Source: CAYHXN01 sp964360605
GTDB taxonomy: Bacteria > Patescibacteriota > Minisyncoccia > UBA6257 > WO2-44-18
Assembly: GCA_964360605.1 (NCBI GenBank)
Contig: CAYHXN010000009.1
Span: 1-22,381 of the forward strand
Length of the DNA: 22,381 nt
Direction: 5' to 3'
Notes under the pieces: model-generated
The model's input: only the letters and a program-made list of their open reading frames with translations
Databases searched by the model: none
Told to the model about the DNA's origin: nothing
Part shown: positions 7,261 through 14,803 of the stretch, one piece after another
How the letters are laid out: each line of letters begins with the position of its first letter
Position numbering within the stretch: position 1 is the stretch's first letter
Program-made: the position numbers and the translations under genes

Positions 7261-7267
7261 TTCAACC

Positions 7268-7435
7268 ATGCCATCAAAATTCAGCGCGCACTTAATAAAG
7301 CTTAAATGTTCCGTCTGTAACCGGGTTAATTATTATACCCGCAAGAATAAAAAACAGGTTGAGCGCAAGATTGAGTTTAAGAAGTTTTGTAAGTGGTGCA
7401 GAAAGCACAGTATACATAAGGAAGCGAAAAGATAA
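7268..7435 (+). CDS. rpmG: 50S ribosomal protein L33
   Basis: A 55-residue basic protein beginning MPSKFSAHLIKLKC. It has the zinc-binding L33 pattern of two Cys-x-x-Cys pairs (KCSVC and FCKWC) and the NYYTRKNKK segment typical of the family. L33 sits near the E site of the large subunit. The frame is open further upstream to 7220, but that would run into tRNA-Thr and the promoter; the ATG at 7268 gives the normal L33 length and is placed exactly behind the -10 box. A shared stem-loop separates it from the converging aminotransferase. Confidence 0.95.
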   Translation: MPSKFSAHLIKLKCSVCNRVNYYTRKNKKQVERKIEFKKFCKWCRKHSIHKEAKR

Positions 7436-7441
7436 AATAAA

Positions 7442-7465
7442 AAAACCGCCATTACAGGCGGTTTT
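7442..7465. terminator. Bidirectional terminator between rpmG and the aminotransferase
   Basis: AAAACCGCC pairs with GGCGGTTTT around ATTACA, with an A-run before and T-run after. It can stop transcripts from both sides. Confidence 0.88.
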
Positions 7466-7469
7466 GGTA

Positions 7470-8789
7470 TTACAATTTAGAGTGTACTTTATTGATTGCT
7501 TGGATGACAATCTTGACCGCTTTTTCTATTTCTTGATTGTTGACGGTCAGTGGAGGCATTAGTCGAACGCTTCGTTCACCGGCACTCATTAGAAATAATC
7601 CTAGCTCTAGCGCCGTGGTAGCTACCATGTCGCGCACCTCAGAAGCCGGCGTATCATTATCTAGGTTTTGAAAGGTAATTCTACTCATTAAACCGTGGCC
7701 ACTGATGTCATAAACTAGTTCATCGGCCTGCGGACAATTGCTTTTAGCTATTTTAAGCCGTTCTCTGAGAAACTTTCCTTGTCGTTCTGATTTTTTACAA
7801 AGTTCATCTTTTTCAATAATATCCAGAACCTTTAGTCCGGCGGCACAGGCTAATGGACCACCTCCGAAAGTATTACAGTGCTCCTTTAATTGTTTAAATC
7901 CCAGATTTTCACGAAGAACAGTGGCACCGATTGGTATGATACCGCCACTCAAAGCCTTGGCAATCGTTATAATATCTGGTTCCACCTCATAAATATCCGA
8001 AGCCCACATTTTTCCGGTCCGGCCCAATCCGCTCTGCACTTCGTCAATGATAATCCAAACCTTATGTTCTCTTAAATACTCTATTAGTTGTTGGATTATT
8101 TCTTTTTTTGCTTTATTGATACCGCCCTCACCTTGAACTAATTCCAAAAGAGCAAAATTTATTTCGTTAATAAATGGACCAATAGTATTTTCAACATAGG
8201 ACATGTATTCTTCAGGGGTTGAAAAATTATCCAGAAATTTCTTTTTCTCCGGTGTTTCCGGATTTTCTGCCGGAAAGATTAAATAAAACGCTTTTTCAAT
8301 TCCTTGAGGAAGTCCTTCAAAAAGAATCTGCCGGGAGGTAGTTGCTGTTCGGCCAAAACCTAATCTGCCATGAAAATCTCCGATGAAAGACAGCATGCCG
8401 CGGCGTTCCGGCCGTCTTCGCAGGCAAGCAATAACCGCCGCTTCAACCGCCTCACCTCCAGAATTTGAGAAAAATACTCGTTTAGAAAATTTTCCAGGCG
8501 TGATTTCGCAAAGTCTTTCTGAAAGATTAATCTGATGCTTATTGAGTAATTCATTTCCACCCCATCCGGCTTCATTATTTTTAAGAACGCGAATAACTGC
8601 TTCTATAACTTCTGAGTGATTATGCCCAATATTACCTACCCCGGGACCACAACCGAAATCTAGAAAAGATTCATTGTTAAGCCAGATTTTAACATCCTTG
8701 GCTTTGGTAAAAATCCTATCTGGATCCCAAGTGGAAATAGCCACGTATTCTTGAGCTTTTTTGAGGAGTTTGGTGTAATAAGCACTCAT
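7470..8789 (-). CDS. Class-III (omega) pyridoxal-phosphate aminotransferase
   Basis: 439 residues, the normal length. Landmarks are the PLP-phosphate loop NSGGEAVE (109-116), FHGR (139-142), the Asp of IIDEVQSGLGRTG (D249), the Schiff-base lysine K278 in TIAKALSGG, and NTFGGGPLACAAG. The family (GABA, ornithine, lysine-6 and diaminobutyrate aminotransferases) moves a terminal amino group to 2-oxoglutarate, giving a semialdehyde. The substrate cannot be read directly. The neighbours, a lysine/saccharopine-dehydrogenase-like protein and an aldehyde dehydrogenase on the opposite strand, suggest an amino-acid semialdehyde route, with lysine one candidate. The start ATG lies directly after a TAAAAT; a weak GGGT precedes it. 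The spacer to the divergent gene is only 95 bases. Confidence 0.92.
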   Translation of the reverse strand: MSAYYTKLLKKAQEYVAISTWDPDRIFTKAKDVKIWLNNESFLDFGCGPGVGNIGHNHSEVIEAVIRVLKNNEAGWGGNELLNKHQINLSERLCEITPGKFSKRVFFSNSGGEAVEAAVIACLRRRPERRGMLSFIGDFHGRLGFGRTATTSRQILFEGLPQGIEKAFYLIFPAENPETPEKKKFLDNFSTPEEYMSYVENTIGPFINEINFALLELVQGEGGINKAKKEIIQQLIEYLREHKVWIIIDEVQSGLGRTGKMWASDIYEVEPDIITIAKALSGGIIPIGATVLRENLGFKQLKEHCNTFGGGPLACAAGLKVLDIIEKDELCKKSERQGKFLRERLKIAKSNCPQADELVYDISGHGLMSRITFQNLDNDTPASEVRDMVATTALELGLFLMSAGERSVRLMPPLTVNNQEIEKAVKIVIQAINKVHSKL

Positions 8790-8884
8790 ATTTTACCCGT
8801 ATAAAAGTTCTACTAAGAGACTACCTAATTTGCGATTTTTGTCCAGCATGATAAGCTACCACCAGAACTTTGAGGAAATTATTG

Positions 8885-9976
8885 ATGAGACCATATCGCC
8901 ACTTCGTGGTATTAGGCGGCGCCGGTACTATCGGTAAGGTAGTGGTGCGGGATCTTTTTGAATCGCATCCCGACAATCATATTCTGGTGGCTGATTATAA
9001 TGAAACAGCCGCCCGGGCATCAGCGGAATCTTTTAGGGACAAACGTGTGCGTGCTGCGTTCGTAGATGTCCGAAAACCAAAAATGTTAGCTCTTGAACTG
9101 AAATGGTCTACGGTAGTTATAAATTGCCTCCAGCACGATTTTAATCTCGCTGTTATGGAAGCGGCTCTGTCGGTCGGCATTCATTATCTGGACTTGGGTG
9201 GATTATTTTATTGGACGCGCAAACAGTTGCAATTGAATAAAAAATTTCAAGACAAAGGACTTGTCGCGGTAATCGGCATGGGTTGCGCTCCGGGCATTAC
9301 TAACATTTTAGCCGCCTACGCCATCAGCTTGAAGAAAAAAGTGAAATCAATAAAAATTCGGGTTGGCTTCAAAGATTTTGATCGTCACGAAGGAGGGCTA
9401 TTTTTCCCTTATTCGGCGCAAACCATCATAGAAGAACTTACATTAAAGCCCTGGGTATTCCGTGATGGTAAATTTTGCCAAGTTACTCCTCTAACCGGCT
9501 GGGAGCTAACTAAATTCCCCGATCCTCTTAAAAAGGTTTGGACTGTTCGGACTCGGCACAGCGAAATCGCGACCCTGCCAATAAGTTTTAAAGACAAAGG
9601 CTTGAAAGATTGCGATTTTAAAGTCAGTTTTGATCGGGAATTCGTAAAAGAGATCCTAAAGCATTTACGGTCCGGGTGGACGGTGCAACAATTCAAAGGC
9701 CTTGTAGCGGTGCCGGTTGATCCGAATGATTACGAAGTTTCCAGAGTGATAGTCGACGACCTAATAATTGATTGTCACGCTAAGGCCAAACCAAAGTGGA
9801 AAGCTAGCGCCGGCGATGTGGATACTGCCTGCCCGATTTCTATTGTTTCCCAGATGATCGCCACTGGTTTAATTAGTCAAAGAGGTGTTTTGCCTCCGGA
9901 AGTCGTCGTTCCTTGTAGCCCGTTTTTTTTAGAACTGGAAAAACGCGGATTAAAAATTAAAGAAAGCGTTTTATAA
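8885..9976 (+). CDS. Saccharopine-dehydrogenase-family oxidoreductase (lysine-6-dehydrogenase-like)
   Basis: 363 residues from the ATG at 8885, which sits 6-8 bases after a good GAGGA site. A TTG 15 bases earlier is possible but lies before the ribosome site. An N-terminal Rossmann domain binds NAD(P) (VVLGGAGTIG, residues 8-17, and an acidic ADYN stretch after strand 2). Next come VINCL, the conserved GMGCAPGITNILAAYA block, FPYSAQTIIEE and RHSEIATLP, as in the Lys9/LysDH superfamily. Members include saccharopine dehydrogenase, lysine 6-dehydrogenase and carboxynorspermidine dehydrogenase. The divergent aminotransferase and the aldehyde dehydrogenase downstream point to a semialdehyde intermediate. 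Exact substrate is inference. A terminator follows. Confidence 0.85.
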   Translation: MRPYRHFVVLGGAGTIGKVVVRDLFESHPDNHILVADYNETAARASAESFRDKRVRAAFVDVRKPKMLALELKWSTVVINCLQHDFNLAVMEAALSVGIHYLDLGGLFYWTRKQLQLNKKFQDKGLVAVIGMGCAPGITNILAAYAISLKKKVKSIKIRVGFKDFDRHEGGLFFPYSAQTIIEELTLKPWVFRDGKFCQVTPLTGWELTKFPDPLKKVWTVRTRHSEIATLPISFKDKGLKDCDFKVSFDREFVKEILKHLRSGWTVQQFKGLVAVPVDPNDYEVSRVIVDDLIIDCHAKAKPKWKASAGDVDTACPISIVSQMIATGLISQRGVLPPEVVVPCSPFFLELEKRGLKIKESVL

Positions 9977-9987
9977 GACGCCTACTG

Positions 9988-10008
9988 CCCGCTTCCCAGC
10001 GGGTTTTT
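9988..10008 (+). terminator. Terminator of the saccharopine-dehydrogenase-like gene
   Basis: CCCGCT pairs with AGCGGG around TCCC, followed by TTTTT. Confidence 0.82.
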
Positions 10009-10049
10009 GATTTGCTAAACTATTCAACGGTTCATTGAACGAGGATTTT

Positions 10050-11433
10050 ATGCCGAAACTGATTTCCATTAACCCATCCAATTATAAAGCGATTGACGAG
10101 ATTGAAATGTCCAGTTTCCGGGAAGTCACGGATAAAGTTAGACTGGCTCGTTCGGCGTCAAAAGAATGGGCAGGACTCGGTTTACAAGCCCGGATTTCGG
10201 CATTAAGAGACGTTGTCGCAAAATTTGAGGCGAGAAAAGAAGCACATGTTTTATTGGAATCCTACGAAATGGGAATGCCGATTAACGAAGCTCGAGCCGA
10301 TTATGATGGTCTTTTGACTTTTGCTAATTGGTATCTGGACAATGCTGAAAAATATCTGGCGCCGGAAACAACTTTTGAAAATGATTCGGAAATTAATCGG
10401 GTGTATCGTGAACCGCTCGGCGTGGCGGCAGTTATTCTCCCGTGGAACTATCCGTTTTTGCTTTTTGTTTGGGATGTCTTTCCAAGCTTAATCGCCGGAA
10501 ATACGGTAGTAATGAAACATTCGGAAGAAACGCCGATTTGTGGAAAAGCTATTGAAGACATTATGAGCCGATGCTTGCCTAAAGGCGTTTTCAACGAAGT
10601 TTACGGCGATGGCAAAGTCGGAGAATGGTTGATCAAGCAGGATATTGATCTTTTAGTTTTCACCGGCAGTACGCGAACCGGAAAACGGCTTTATCGGAAA
10701 GTCAGCCAAAGATCTAACAAAATCGTCCGTCCAGTTATGGAAATGGGGGGGGTCGGCTCCGGGTTTGGTGTTTGATGATGCCGATGTGGATTTGGTCACC
10801 AGAAGCGTCGGTGAGTTCCGGTTAAGTAATTGCGGGCAATACTGCGACGGATTAAAAAGATTGATTGTTGAAGAGAAAGTTTTCAACGAAGTGGTGGAAA
10901 GAATCTCTGCGTCTTTTGCAACTAGAAAAATCGGCCCGGCCCACGAAGAAACAACTCAACTAGGGCCCTTGGCCGCCAAGCGCCAGCACAATCTTCTTGT
11001 TGAACAAGTTAGTGATGCTGTGCGGAAAGGCGCCCGAATTATGACCGGCGGCCATTCGTTGGAAAAACAACTCGGCGGGTCATTTTACGAACCAACGGTA
11101 CTGGCGAACGTTAATCCAGATATGAGAGTTTGGAAAGAAGAAGTATTTGGTCCAGTTTTGCCGGTTGTTTCTTTCCGAACCGAAGAAGAAGCCATAGCTT
11201 TGGCCAATGACACTACTTACGGGCTTGGCAGTTATATTTACACCGCAGATTTGAAACGAGCAGACCGAGTGGCAGACGCAATTCAATCCGGTATGGTCAG
11301 CATCAACGGCACGAATTACACCACGCCATTTAACCCGTTCGGCGGATACAAAAATTCCGGAATCGGCCGTGAGCACGGAAAGTGGGGTTTCCACGACGTT
11401 ACCCAAGTGAAAGTGAAGGCGAGAAATAAATAA
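10050..11433 (+). CDS. Aldehyde dehydrogenase, split by a one-base frameshift
   Basis: Two overlapping frames (to 10775, and from about 10765) together make one 460-residue NAD(P)-dependent aldehyde dehydrogenase. Seen in order: the cofactor motif ILPWNYP (129-135), K156 in VVMKHSE, FTGSTRTG, the general-base Glu in MEMGG (E231), the nucleophile C265 in NCGQYC, KEEVFGPVLPV, and the C-terminal NPFGGYKNSGIG. The frame breaks in a run of eight G at 10745-10752; with seven G the text reads on as GGSAPGLVFDDAD, exactly the family sequence. The break is therefore a recent mutation or a homopolymer sequencing error. It closest resembles succinate/aminoadipate semialdehyde dehydrogenases. The ATG at 10050 has a GAGGA site 5 bases before it. 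It should act with the aminotransferase/dehydrogenase pair upstream. Confidence 0.9.
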
Positions 11434-11440
11434 TTTTATC

Positions 11441-11471
11441 AACCCTCCGATGAACGTCGGAGGGTTTTTTT
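11441..11471 (+). terminator. Terminator of the aldehyde dehydrogenase gene
   Basis: AACCCTCCGA pairs with TCGGAGGGTT around TGAACG, followed by a T-run. Confidence 0.9.
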
Positions 11472-11483
11472 ATATATTTAGTT

Positions 11484-11557
11484 TGGCGGGGGCGTACGGA
11501 TTCGAACCGTAATACCTGGTTTTGGAGACCAGAGTCCTGCCGTTGGACGACACCCCC
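11484..11557 (-). tRNA. tRNA-Trp(CCA)
   Basis: Minus-strand cloverleaf with acceptor GGGGGTG/CGCCCCC, anticodon stem CTGGT/ACCAG, loop CTCCAAA (anticodon CCA) and T-loop GTTCGAAT. The 3' CCA is encoded (G-CCA), unlike several other tRNAs in the window. Confidence 0.94.
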
Positions 11558-11619
11558 AGCTATTCAATTATTTTACAAATTTTTGGAAAAAAATCAATCA
11601 GTATTTTAGCGGTTTTTTA

Positions 11620-11648
11620 GTGACTTGTAAAGCCGAATGCGTTATAAT
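11620..11648 (+). promoter_or_regulatory. Promoter of the small acidic protein gene
   Basis: A perfect TATAAT (11643-11648) ends 6 bases before the ATG at 11655. GTGACT lies 17 bp upstream as a modest -35. No Shine-Dalgarno site fits, so a leaderless mRNA is likely. Confidence 0.6.
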
Positions 11649-11654
11649 TTTTCC

Positions 11655-11876
11655 ATGACGGAAAAAATACCGAGCCCAGAAAATATTGAATCCAGAATAG
11701 AACAACTTTTGGAAACGTTGGAAAATTACGCGGAATATTTTGACCAATTAACTGTTGAACAACAGGACCGCTGGTACGATATTGAGATGGAAGCAAAAGT
11801 TGGAAAGGATAGAGAATCGGCGAAAACCCAGCTTGAAGGGTTTATTGAGTGGCTAAAAGAGAAATTTAATAAATAA
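11655..11876 (+). CDS. Small acidic helical protein, unknown function
   Basis: A 73-residue, strongly charged protein (MTEKIPSPENIES onward) predicted to be nearly all helix: two long amphipathic helices around 12-32 and 36-70, with no cysteine and no membrane segment. I recognise no family. It is probably a cytoplasmic helical-hairpin protein, perhaps an adaptor. The start was placed at 11655 rather than 11637 because the perfect -10 box overlaps the earlier candidate. It converges on the ferredoxin gene with only 7 bases between them. Confidence 0.65.
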   Translation: MTEKIPSPENIESRIEQLLETLENYAEYFDQLTVEQQDRWYDIEMEAKVGKDRESAKTQLEGFIEWLKEKFNK

Positions 11877-11878
11877 AA

Positions 11879-11892
11879 GCCCCTTATGGGGC
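11879..11892 (-). terminator. Terminator of the ferredoxin operon
   Basis: GCCCC pairs with GGGGC around a four-base loop. On the minus strand it is followed by TTTTATTTATT. The ferredoxin stop codon lies inside the loop region. Confidence 0.72.
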
Positions 11893-12213
11893 AAAAGCGT
11901 TTTTATTCAGTTCAATGTAATTCTGCCATTTATCGGGAACGTCATTATCAAGAAAAATTGCATCTACGGGACAGGGTTCAACGCAAGCCGAGCAATCAAT
12001 GCATTCTTCTGGCTGGATAAAAAGTTGCGCGGAAAGAAGTTTTTTATCCAAATCTGGATTTACATCGCGTTCTTTAGTAACAGCGCCAGCGGCATTACGC
12101 ACTACCAATTTTCCTAAAGATTCGTCATATTCATAGATGCAATCCACTGGACAAACGGGAACGCAAGCTTTGTCTTTTACGTTGATGCACGGTTCCGCGA
12201 TTACGTAGGCCAT
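11884..12213 (-). CDS. fdxA: 7Fe ferredoxin (3Fe-4S/4Fe-4S, FdxA type)
   Basis: 109 residues, starting MAYVIAEPCINVKDKAC as in the FdxA family. Cysteines C9, C17, C21 (CP), C71, C74, C77 and C81 (CP) fit one 3Fe-4S and one 4Fe-4S cluster: the second Cys of the first C-x-x-C is missing (V12), which leaves the three-iron cluster. C25 is extra. The stretch between the two halves (about 32-65) is longer than in typical FdxA and contains a basic/acidic insert. It is a small soluble electron carrier; the partner enzyme is not visible here. The ATG lies 1 base after the TAG of the upstream gene, so the two are one operon. Confidence 0.93.
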   Translation of the reverse strand: MAYVIAEPCINVKDKACVPVCPVDCIYEYDESLGKLVVRNAAGAVTKERDVNPDLDKKLLSAQLFIQPEECIDCSACVEPCPVDAIFLDNDVPDKWQNYIELNKNAFAP

Positions 12214-12214
12214 A

Positions 12215-12562
12215 CTATCCGCCGCGTACTTTGAGAATGGCGATTTCTACTATCGGTGATGTGCGCGAATGATCGTGCCATACGCATTCGCCAATTCTAA
12301 ATTTTGGCGAGACCAATCGTTCTCCGCGGTAGCTATCAAGACAAATGCCCTGCCGCGCTTCACAGCGAACCACGCGGGCTGTGAAGTACGTCGGTTCAGT
12401 AATTTCAAAAAGATAGAAGTTGTAAGATTTTGTTTTTACCCGAACAATTGTTCCTTTTGATAAAGACCCTACGGATACCTGTTCAACATTTTCTCCTTCT
12501 GCGGTTTGCAACGCGCCGAGTTGCGCGGAGTTTAGTTTTTCCAACACAATTTCTCCATTCAA
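12215..12562 (-). CDS. Conserved-looking small protein in operon with ferredoxin, unknown function
   Basis: A 115-residue protein with predicted beta-rich content (alternating hydrophobic strands such as GTIVRVKTKSYNFYLFEI, ARVVRCEA and IVEIAILKVRGG) and two cysteines close together (RCEARQGIC), plus C at GECVWHDH. I recognise no family. The TTG start at 12562 was chosen because a good promoter (TTGATA-17-TAAAAT) lies just upstream; the open frame extends to 12691, but that would cross the promoter and overlap the divergent gene. The stop sits 1 base before the ferredoxin ATG, so it is co-transcribed and may work with an iron-sulphur or redox protein. Confidence 0.65.
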   Translation of the reverse strand: MNGEIVLEKLNSAQLGALQTAEGENVEQVSVGSLSKGTIVRVKTKSYNFYLFEITEPTYFTARVVRCEARQGICLDSYRGERLVSPKFRIGECVWHDHSRTSPIVEIAILKVRGG

Positions 12563-12575
12563 AAATACTAGCGTT

Positions 12576-12604
12576 ATTTTAGCACGGAGCTTATTTTGTA
12601 TCAA
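12576..12604 (-). promoter_or_regulatory. Promoter of the ferredoxin operon
   Basis: On the minus strand: TTGATA, a 17-bp spacer, TAAAAT (the complement of 12576-12581). The -10 is 13 bases before the TTG start. Confidence 0.68.
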
Positions 12605-12608
12605 GAGT

Positions 12609-12636
12609 TTGCTAAATAAATTATTTCTGATATTCT
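12609..12636 (+). promoter_or_regulatory. Possible promoter of the small phosphoribosyltransferase gene
   Basis: TTGCTA, a 16-bp spacer, TATTCT, about 30 bases before the ATG at 12666. Back to back with the ferredoxin-operon promoter. Confidence 0.4.
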
Positions 12637-12665
12637 TACTACTAATTCTTTGAAAAAGGCGCGAA

Positions 12666-13073
12666 ATGGTGGACCAACCAAATGGCGTCAAAGTTCAATC
12701 TTATACTTGGAAGGATTTTGAAAAGGACAAGAACAAAATTTTGAAAATTTTAAAAAGTTCTGGCAAGGACGAGCAAGTTAAGTATGTTTACGGAATTCCT
12801 AAAGGCGGTTTGACGCTGGCAGTTTGCATCGCGAATGTTTTGAAACTGGAGTTAATTGAATCCGCACACCCCGCCTTTTTCTTTTATCGTCACTTTATTA
12901 ATGAGACGATTGTGGTAGACGATATTGCCGATACCGGTGAAACATTGTCCCCATATTCAAAGAACGGTTTTTATATAATTACCTTATTTAAAAAACCTGA
13001 CAGTATCGTAACACCCGATATCTGGATAAGAGAAAAGAAGGAAGAGTGGATAGAATTTCCCTGGGAAGTTTAA
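12666..13073 (+). CDS. Small phosphoribosyltransferase (xanthine/hypoxanthine-PRTase-like)
   Basis: 135 residues. The PRPP loop IVVDDIADTGETL (about 81-93) is textbook for type-I phosphoribosyltransferases, and YGIPKGGLTLAV (42-53) matches the pyrophosphate-loop region of gpt-like enzymes. It is shorter than most hypoxanthine-guanine PRTases, as in archaeal gpt-like forms. These join PRPP to a purine base in salvage. The downstream IMP-dehydrogenase-family gene fits a purine role, although a terminator separates them. The ATG is preceded by a weak AAGGCG. Base specificity cannot be read. Confidence 0.82.
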   Translation: MVDQPNGVKVQSYTWKDFEKDKNKILKILKSSGKDEQVKYVYGIPKGGLTLAVCIANVLKLELIESAHPAFFFYRHFINETIVVDDIADTGETLSPYSKNGFYIITLFKKPDSIVTPDIWIREKKEEWIEFPWEV

Positions 13074-13098
13074 CCCCGATTTGCATCGGGGCATTTTT
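13074..13098 (+). terminator. Terminator of the small phosphoribosyltransferase gene
   Basis: CCCCGAT pairs with ATCGGGG around TTGC, followed by CATTTTTT. It starts right at the stop codon. Confidence 0.87.
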
Positions 13099-13154
13099 TA
13101 CTTACACAAGCAACGCGAACTATGCGAATTAGTAAGTGAATATCGCGAACCAAC

Positions 13155-13183
13155 TTGAAGTTACGCGTGGGATTCATTAAACT
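13155..13183 (+). promoter_or_regulatory. Possible promoter of the IMPDH-family gene
   Basis: TTGAAG, a 17-bp spacer and TAAACT, ending 27 bases before the ATG at 13211. The region 13099-13210 otherwise holds only short GCGAA repeats without clear function. Confidence 0.45.
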
Positions 13184-13210
13184 TACGTTTGGTTGTTTGA
13201 GAAATGCCGT

Positions 13211-14698
13211 ATGGAAGATAAAGAAATCCGAAAACGCGTTGTTAAATATATAAGGAAAAAGATCGCGGGTTTGCCAAATCCGGAAATGGCCATTACCTTC
13301 GCCGATGTTGTTATTATCGACCGATCTTCCAGGGTGGGTAGTCGTAGTGACATTCGCAAAGATTCAAAAGGACTTGTCACAGAATTAACTAAATCTATAC
13401 GATTAAACATTCCGATTGTTTCCGCGAATATGGCGGACGTGACGGAATCGGCTATGGCGATATCGTTAGCGCGAAAGGGTGGATTGGGATTTATCCATCA
13501 ATTTATGTCAATTGAAAAAAGGATCGCTCAAGTTAAGAAAGTGAAGCGGGCCGATAATGAAGTGATTGAAAGTCCATACCGAATCAAGCCAAGCGCTACG
13601 TTGAAAGACGCTTTGGATTTTATGGCGAAATGTAAAACTTCCGGTCTTTTGGTAGTAGATGACTCGGATGTGATAGTCGGAATTTTAACTTCCCGCGACG
13701 TAGATTTTAAGAAATATCAACCAGAAGAACGTTTACGAAAAATTTTAGTCACGGAAGTAATGACGAAGAAGGTAATCACCGCCCCAGCCAATATTTCCGT
13801 TAAGGAAGCGATCACTATTTTAGAAGAACATAAGATTGAAAAATTACCATTGGTAAATGAAGAAAATAAACCGGTAGGCCTCATTACCGCCAAAGACGTT
13901 GTTAAAAAATATCAATTTCCTTTTGCGGTTCGTGATCGCAGGGGTAGATTGTTAGTTGGCGCGAGTGTCGGGTTAGCGGTCAAATTTTTAGAAGAAGTTT
14001 CGGCTTTAACGGAAGCCGGTGCGGACGTTATTTTGTTGGATACGGCGCGAGCTAATGCTTTCCGCGTCGCGGAAGCCGTAGCGGCTATTAAAAAGAATTT
14101 TCGGAATATTCAGTTAATAGCTGGAAATGTTGATAATCCGGAAGGTGCTCGCTTGCTCATTGATGCCGGAGTGGACGCGGTCAAGGTTGGTATCGGTCCA
14201 GGTTCAGCTTGTAAAACTCGGGTAGAGACCGGCGTGGGTTGTCCTCAACTTTCCGCGGTTACTGAATGCGTGGCGGTTGCCGGCGAAATTCCCATTATTG
14301 CCGATGGAGGCATTAGCGATGGAGGAGAATTCGCGAAAGCTATCGTTGCCGGCGCGAAATCAGTGATGCTGGGTAGCGCTTTGGCCGGAACCGATGAATC
14401 TCCGGGCCGTATTTATTCTGATAAAAAAGAAAAGTTTAAGATTTATCGCGGCTCCGCTTCGTTAGATTTCCAATTGGATAGATTAGAAGACGGTTCCTTA
14501 GATGATGTTCGTGCTCCGGAAGGGGAATCTCGGAGGATATCATATAAGGGAGCGGTGGGACCGATTATTGAAACTTTTATCAATAATCTTTGCTCATCAA
14601 TGAGTTATGCTGACGCGATGACGATTGAAGAACTCCGCGGTCGCAAGTTCCGTTACCAAACGCGATCTGGTTTTGAAGAAGGCATGCCGAAGAAGTAA
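13211..14698 (+). CDS. guaB: IMP dehydrogenase / GMP reductase family enzyme with two CBS domains
   Basis: 495 residues from the ATG at 13211 (an upstream TTG at 13193 is less likely). Barrel start FADVVIIDRSSRV, then IVSANMADVTESAMA; two CBS domains (about 115-235); catalytic loop GPGSACKTR with the essential Cys; TGVGCPQLSAV; IIADGGISDGG; MLGSALAGTDESPG and a final SYKGAVG. The CBS domains and length say IMPDH. However, the Arg-Tyr dyad of the IMPDH flap is not found (the aligned place reads Leu-Glu), and TGVG-x-PQLSAV is the GMP-reductase form. IMPDH makes XMP from IMP; GMP reductase turns GMP into IMP. It may therefore be a CBS-containing GMP reductase, as shown for actinobacterial GuaB1. 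A strong terminator follows. Confidence 0.9.
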   Translation: MEDKEIRKRVVKYIRKKIAGLPNPEMAITFADVVIIDRSSRVGSRSDIRKDSKGLVTELTKSIRLNIPIVSANMADVTESAMAISLARKGGLGFIHQFMSIEKRIAQVKKVKRADNEVIESPYRIKPSATLKDALDFMAKCKTSGLLVVDDSDVIVGILTSRDVDFKKYQPEERLRKILVTEVMTKKVITAPANISVKEAITILEEHKIEKLPLVNEENKPVGLITAKDVVKKYQFPFAVRDRRGRLLVGASVGLAVKFLEEVSALTEAGADVILLDTARANAFRVAEAVAAIKKNFRNIQLIAGNVDNPEGARLLIDAGVDAVKVGIGPGSACKTRVETGVGCPQLSAVTECVAVAGEIPIIADGGISDGGEFAKAIVAGAKSVMLGSALAGTDESPGRIYSDKKEKFKIYRGSASLDFQLDRLEDGSLDDVRAPEGESRRISYKGAVGPIIETFINNLCSSMSYADAMTIEELRGRKFRYQTRSGFEEGMPKK

Positions 14699-14723
14699 CT
14701 CCGATTTCGGTCGGAGTTTTTTT
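14698..14723 (+). terminator. Terminator of the IMPDH-family gene
   Basis: ACTCCGA pairs with TCGGAGT around TTTCGG, followed by a seven-T run. Confidence 0.9.
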
Positions 14724-14738
14724 ATTACTAAAAAACAG

Positions 14739-14767
14739 TTTGACTTTCCGCCAACGTTCTTTAAAAT
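14739..14767 (+). promoter_or_regulatory. Promoter of the tandem metallophosphoesterase-like gene
   Basis: TTGACT (14739-14744), a 17-bp spacer, TAAAAT (14762-14767). It leaves a leader of about 30 bases that contains AAGGGG, a good ribosome site, 4 bases before the ATG. Confidence 0.78.
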
Positions 14768-14803
14768 GGAATTAGATTTCTTTGAAAACTTGAAAGGGGA
14801 AAG

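Noticed and set aside
7220..7267. Longer N-terminus for ribosomal protein L33
   Set aside because: It would begin inside tRNA-Thr and contain the promoter; L33 begins at the ATG at 7268.
12563..12691. N-terminal extension of the small gene upstream of ferredoxin
   Set aside because: It would cover the promoter TTGATA-17-TAAAAT and overlap the divergent phosphoribosyltransferase start; the TTG at 12562 fits better.
13099..13210. Short GCGAA repeats as a regulatory array upstream of the IMPDH-family gene
   Set aside because: The copies are only 5-7 bases, irregularly spaced and not palindromic; they are within what chance allows.
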